Origin: Chitinophaga agrisoli
Lineage (GTDB): Bacteria; Bacteroidota; Bacteroidia; Chitinophagales; Chitinophagaceae
Assembly (NCBI RefSeq): GCF_008386695.1
Contig: NZ_VUOC01000001.1
Span: 966,347-1,030,346 of the forward strand
Reading direction: 5' to 3'
Length of the DNA stretch: 64,000 nucleotides
Position 1 is the first letter of the stretch. The number at the start of each line of letters is the position of its first letter. The notes beneath the pieces are model-generated. The model was given only the letters and a program-made list of their open reading frames with translations, ran no database searches and was not told the origin of the DNA. Made by a program: the position numbers and the translations under genes. Below, in pieces: positions 63,421 to 64,000 of the stretch.

Positions 63421-64000
63421 TCAGAGTTTTCCCTGCTTAATTTCTTCTACCACGGCCGGATCCAGCAGGGTAGAAGTATCGCCCAGGCTATCCAGTTCGC
63501 CTTCTGCTATCTTGCGCAGGATGCGGCGCATGATCTTGCCGGAACGCGTTTTTGGGAGGCCGGATACAAACTGGATCTTATCCGGTTTAGCGATGGGCCC
63601 AATAATACGGGATACGGTCTGTATAATGTCTTTTTTGGTAAGCTCAGCGTCCTTGCTATTAGTAGGCTTATCGCAGATCACGTAGGCGTAGATGCCCTGC
63701 CCTTTAATCTCGTGCGGATAACCTACTACTGCGCTCTCTACTACGCCGGCGTGCATATTAATAGCGTTCTCCACTTCCGCGGTGCCTATACGGTGGCCGC
63801 TTACATTCAGCACGTCATCTACGCGGCCGGTAATACGGTAGTAGCCGTCTTCATCGCGCATACAGCCATCGCCTGTAAAGTACAGGTTCTCGTAGGTGGC
63901 AAAATAGGTTTTGCGGCAACGCTCATGATCGCCGTAAGTAGTGCGTAACATGCCCGGCCAGGGGAACTTGATACACAGGTTACCGTTTACGCCGTTACCG
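63421..64000 (-). CDS. acs: acetyl-CoA synthetase, C-terminal part (cut by the window edge)
   Basis: The frame is open to the right edge, with at least 192 codons visible; the start is outside. It shows the end of the large domain ([31 protein letters not shown]) and the small C-terminal domain with [18 protein letters not shown] and the acetylation-site Lys in [16 protein letters not shown]. The enzyme makes acetyl-CoA from acetate, ATP and CoA; the PKTRSGK Lys is the known regulatory site. A hairpin lies downstream. Confidence 0.94.
   Translation of the reverse strand, partial: GNGVNGNLCIKFPWPGMLRTTYGDHERCRKTYFATYENLYFTGDGCMRDEDGYYRITGRVDDVLNVSGHRIGTAEVENAINMHAGVVESAVVGYPHEIKGQGIYAYVICDKPTNSKDAELTKKDIIQTVSRIIGPIAKPDKIQFVSGLPKTRSGKIMRRILRKIAEGELDSLGDTSTLLDPAVVEEIKQGKL

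Noticed and set aside
1-64000. tRNA, rRNA, CRISPR arrays, transposases and prophage genes
   Set aside because: No T-loop/anticodon pattern, no evenly spaced direct repeats with unique spacers of CRISPR type, and no integrase or transposase protein was recognised anywhere.

Overview
The window reads as a chromosomal segment of a Bacteroidota bacterium, most likely a Chitinophaga-type member of the Chitinophagaceae. The support is a SusC/SusD pair, a Bat-type VWA/TPR pair, the small ribosomal protein THX, the long form of IspG, a two-gene MetH, Bacteroidota-type -7 boxes (TAnnTTTG, twice with TTTG exactly 19 nt upstream), a balanced base composition, and no obvious Shine-Dalgarno sequences. The organism assignment is inference from gene content; no database was searched.

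Layout. 1-9.7 kb: an SMP-30-like secreted protein, a nucleoid-associated protein, the conserved holB-ricT pair, a lipoprotein, a Cys-type glutathione peroxidase, comF, radA and a YugP-type zinc peptidase. 10.1-14.7 kb: an isolated SusC/SusD pair. 14.9-18.7 kb: the translation cluster rplM-rpsI-rpsB-tsf-pyrH; rpsB carries a 77-residue Gly/Arg/Pro/Asn tail. 18.8-28.6 kb: a DUF3298 lipoprotein, pdxH, THX, hup, a DUF4286-xth-metH(split) operon on the minus strand, a repeat-rich gap, a promoter-driven pair of small genes starting with a Cys-rich 33-aa ORF, and recR. 28.8-40 kb: an Ig-like lipoprotein, a UvrD-type helicase fused to a PD-(D/E)xK nuclease, an LpxR-like protein, an orphan anti-sigma-like protein, a lipocalin-like lipoprotein, a LysR regulator, small basic and very small ORFs, and ispG. 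40-47.6 kb: palindromic repeats, then an AraC regulator followed by a TolC-RND-MFP efflux operon. 47.7-55 kb: def, a second AraC regulator, MgtC, batC-batB, a tandem-repeat gap, a class D beta-lactamase-like lipoprotein and kbl. 55-64 kb: an ECF sigma factor with a three-repeat anti-sigma-like partner, a beta-barrel protein and a small lipoprotein; an HPPD gene remnant; an M16 peptidase; an L,D-transpeptidase; an alpha/beta hydrolase; and the C-terminal part of acs running off the window.

Most genes are housekeeping or envelope functions. The unexplained material sits in the intergenic regions: a 125-bp palindromic repeat family (four full copies and one partial), an AGCTTTTAGC-like family, a GTGCTGATGTGC-like family, a 48-bp tandem repeat, and two compact promoter-plus-small-ORF units (27.2-27.7 kb and 37.55-37.73 kb). 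No tRNA, rRNA, CRISPR array, transposase or prophage gene was recognised.
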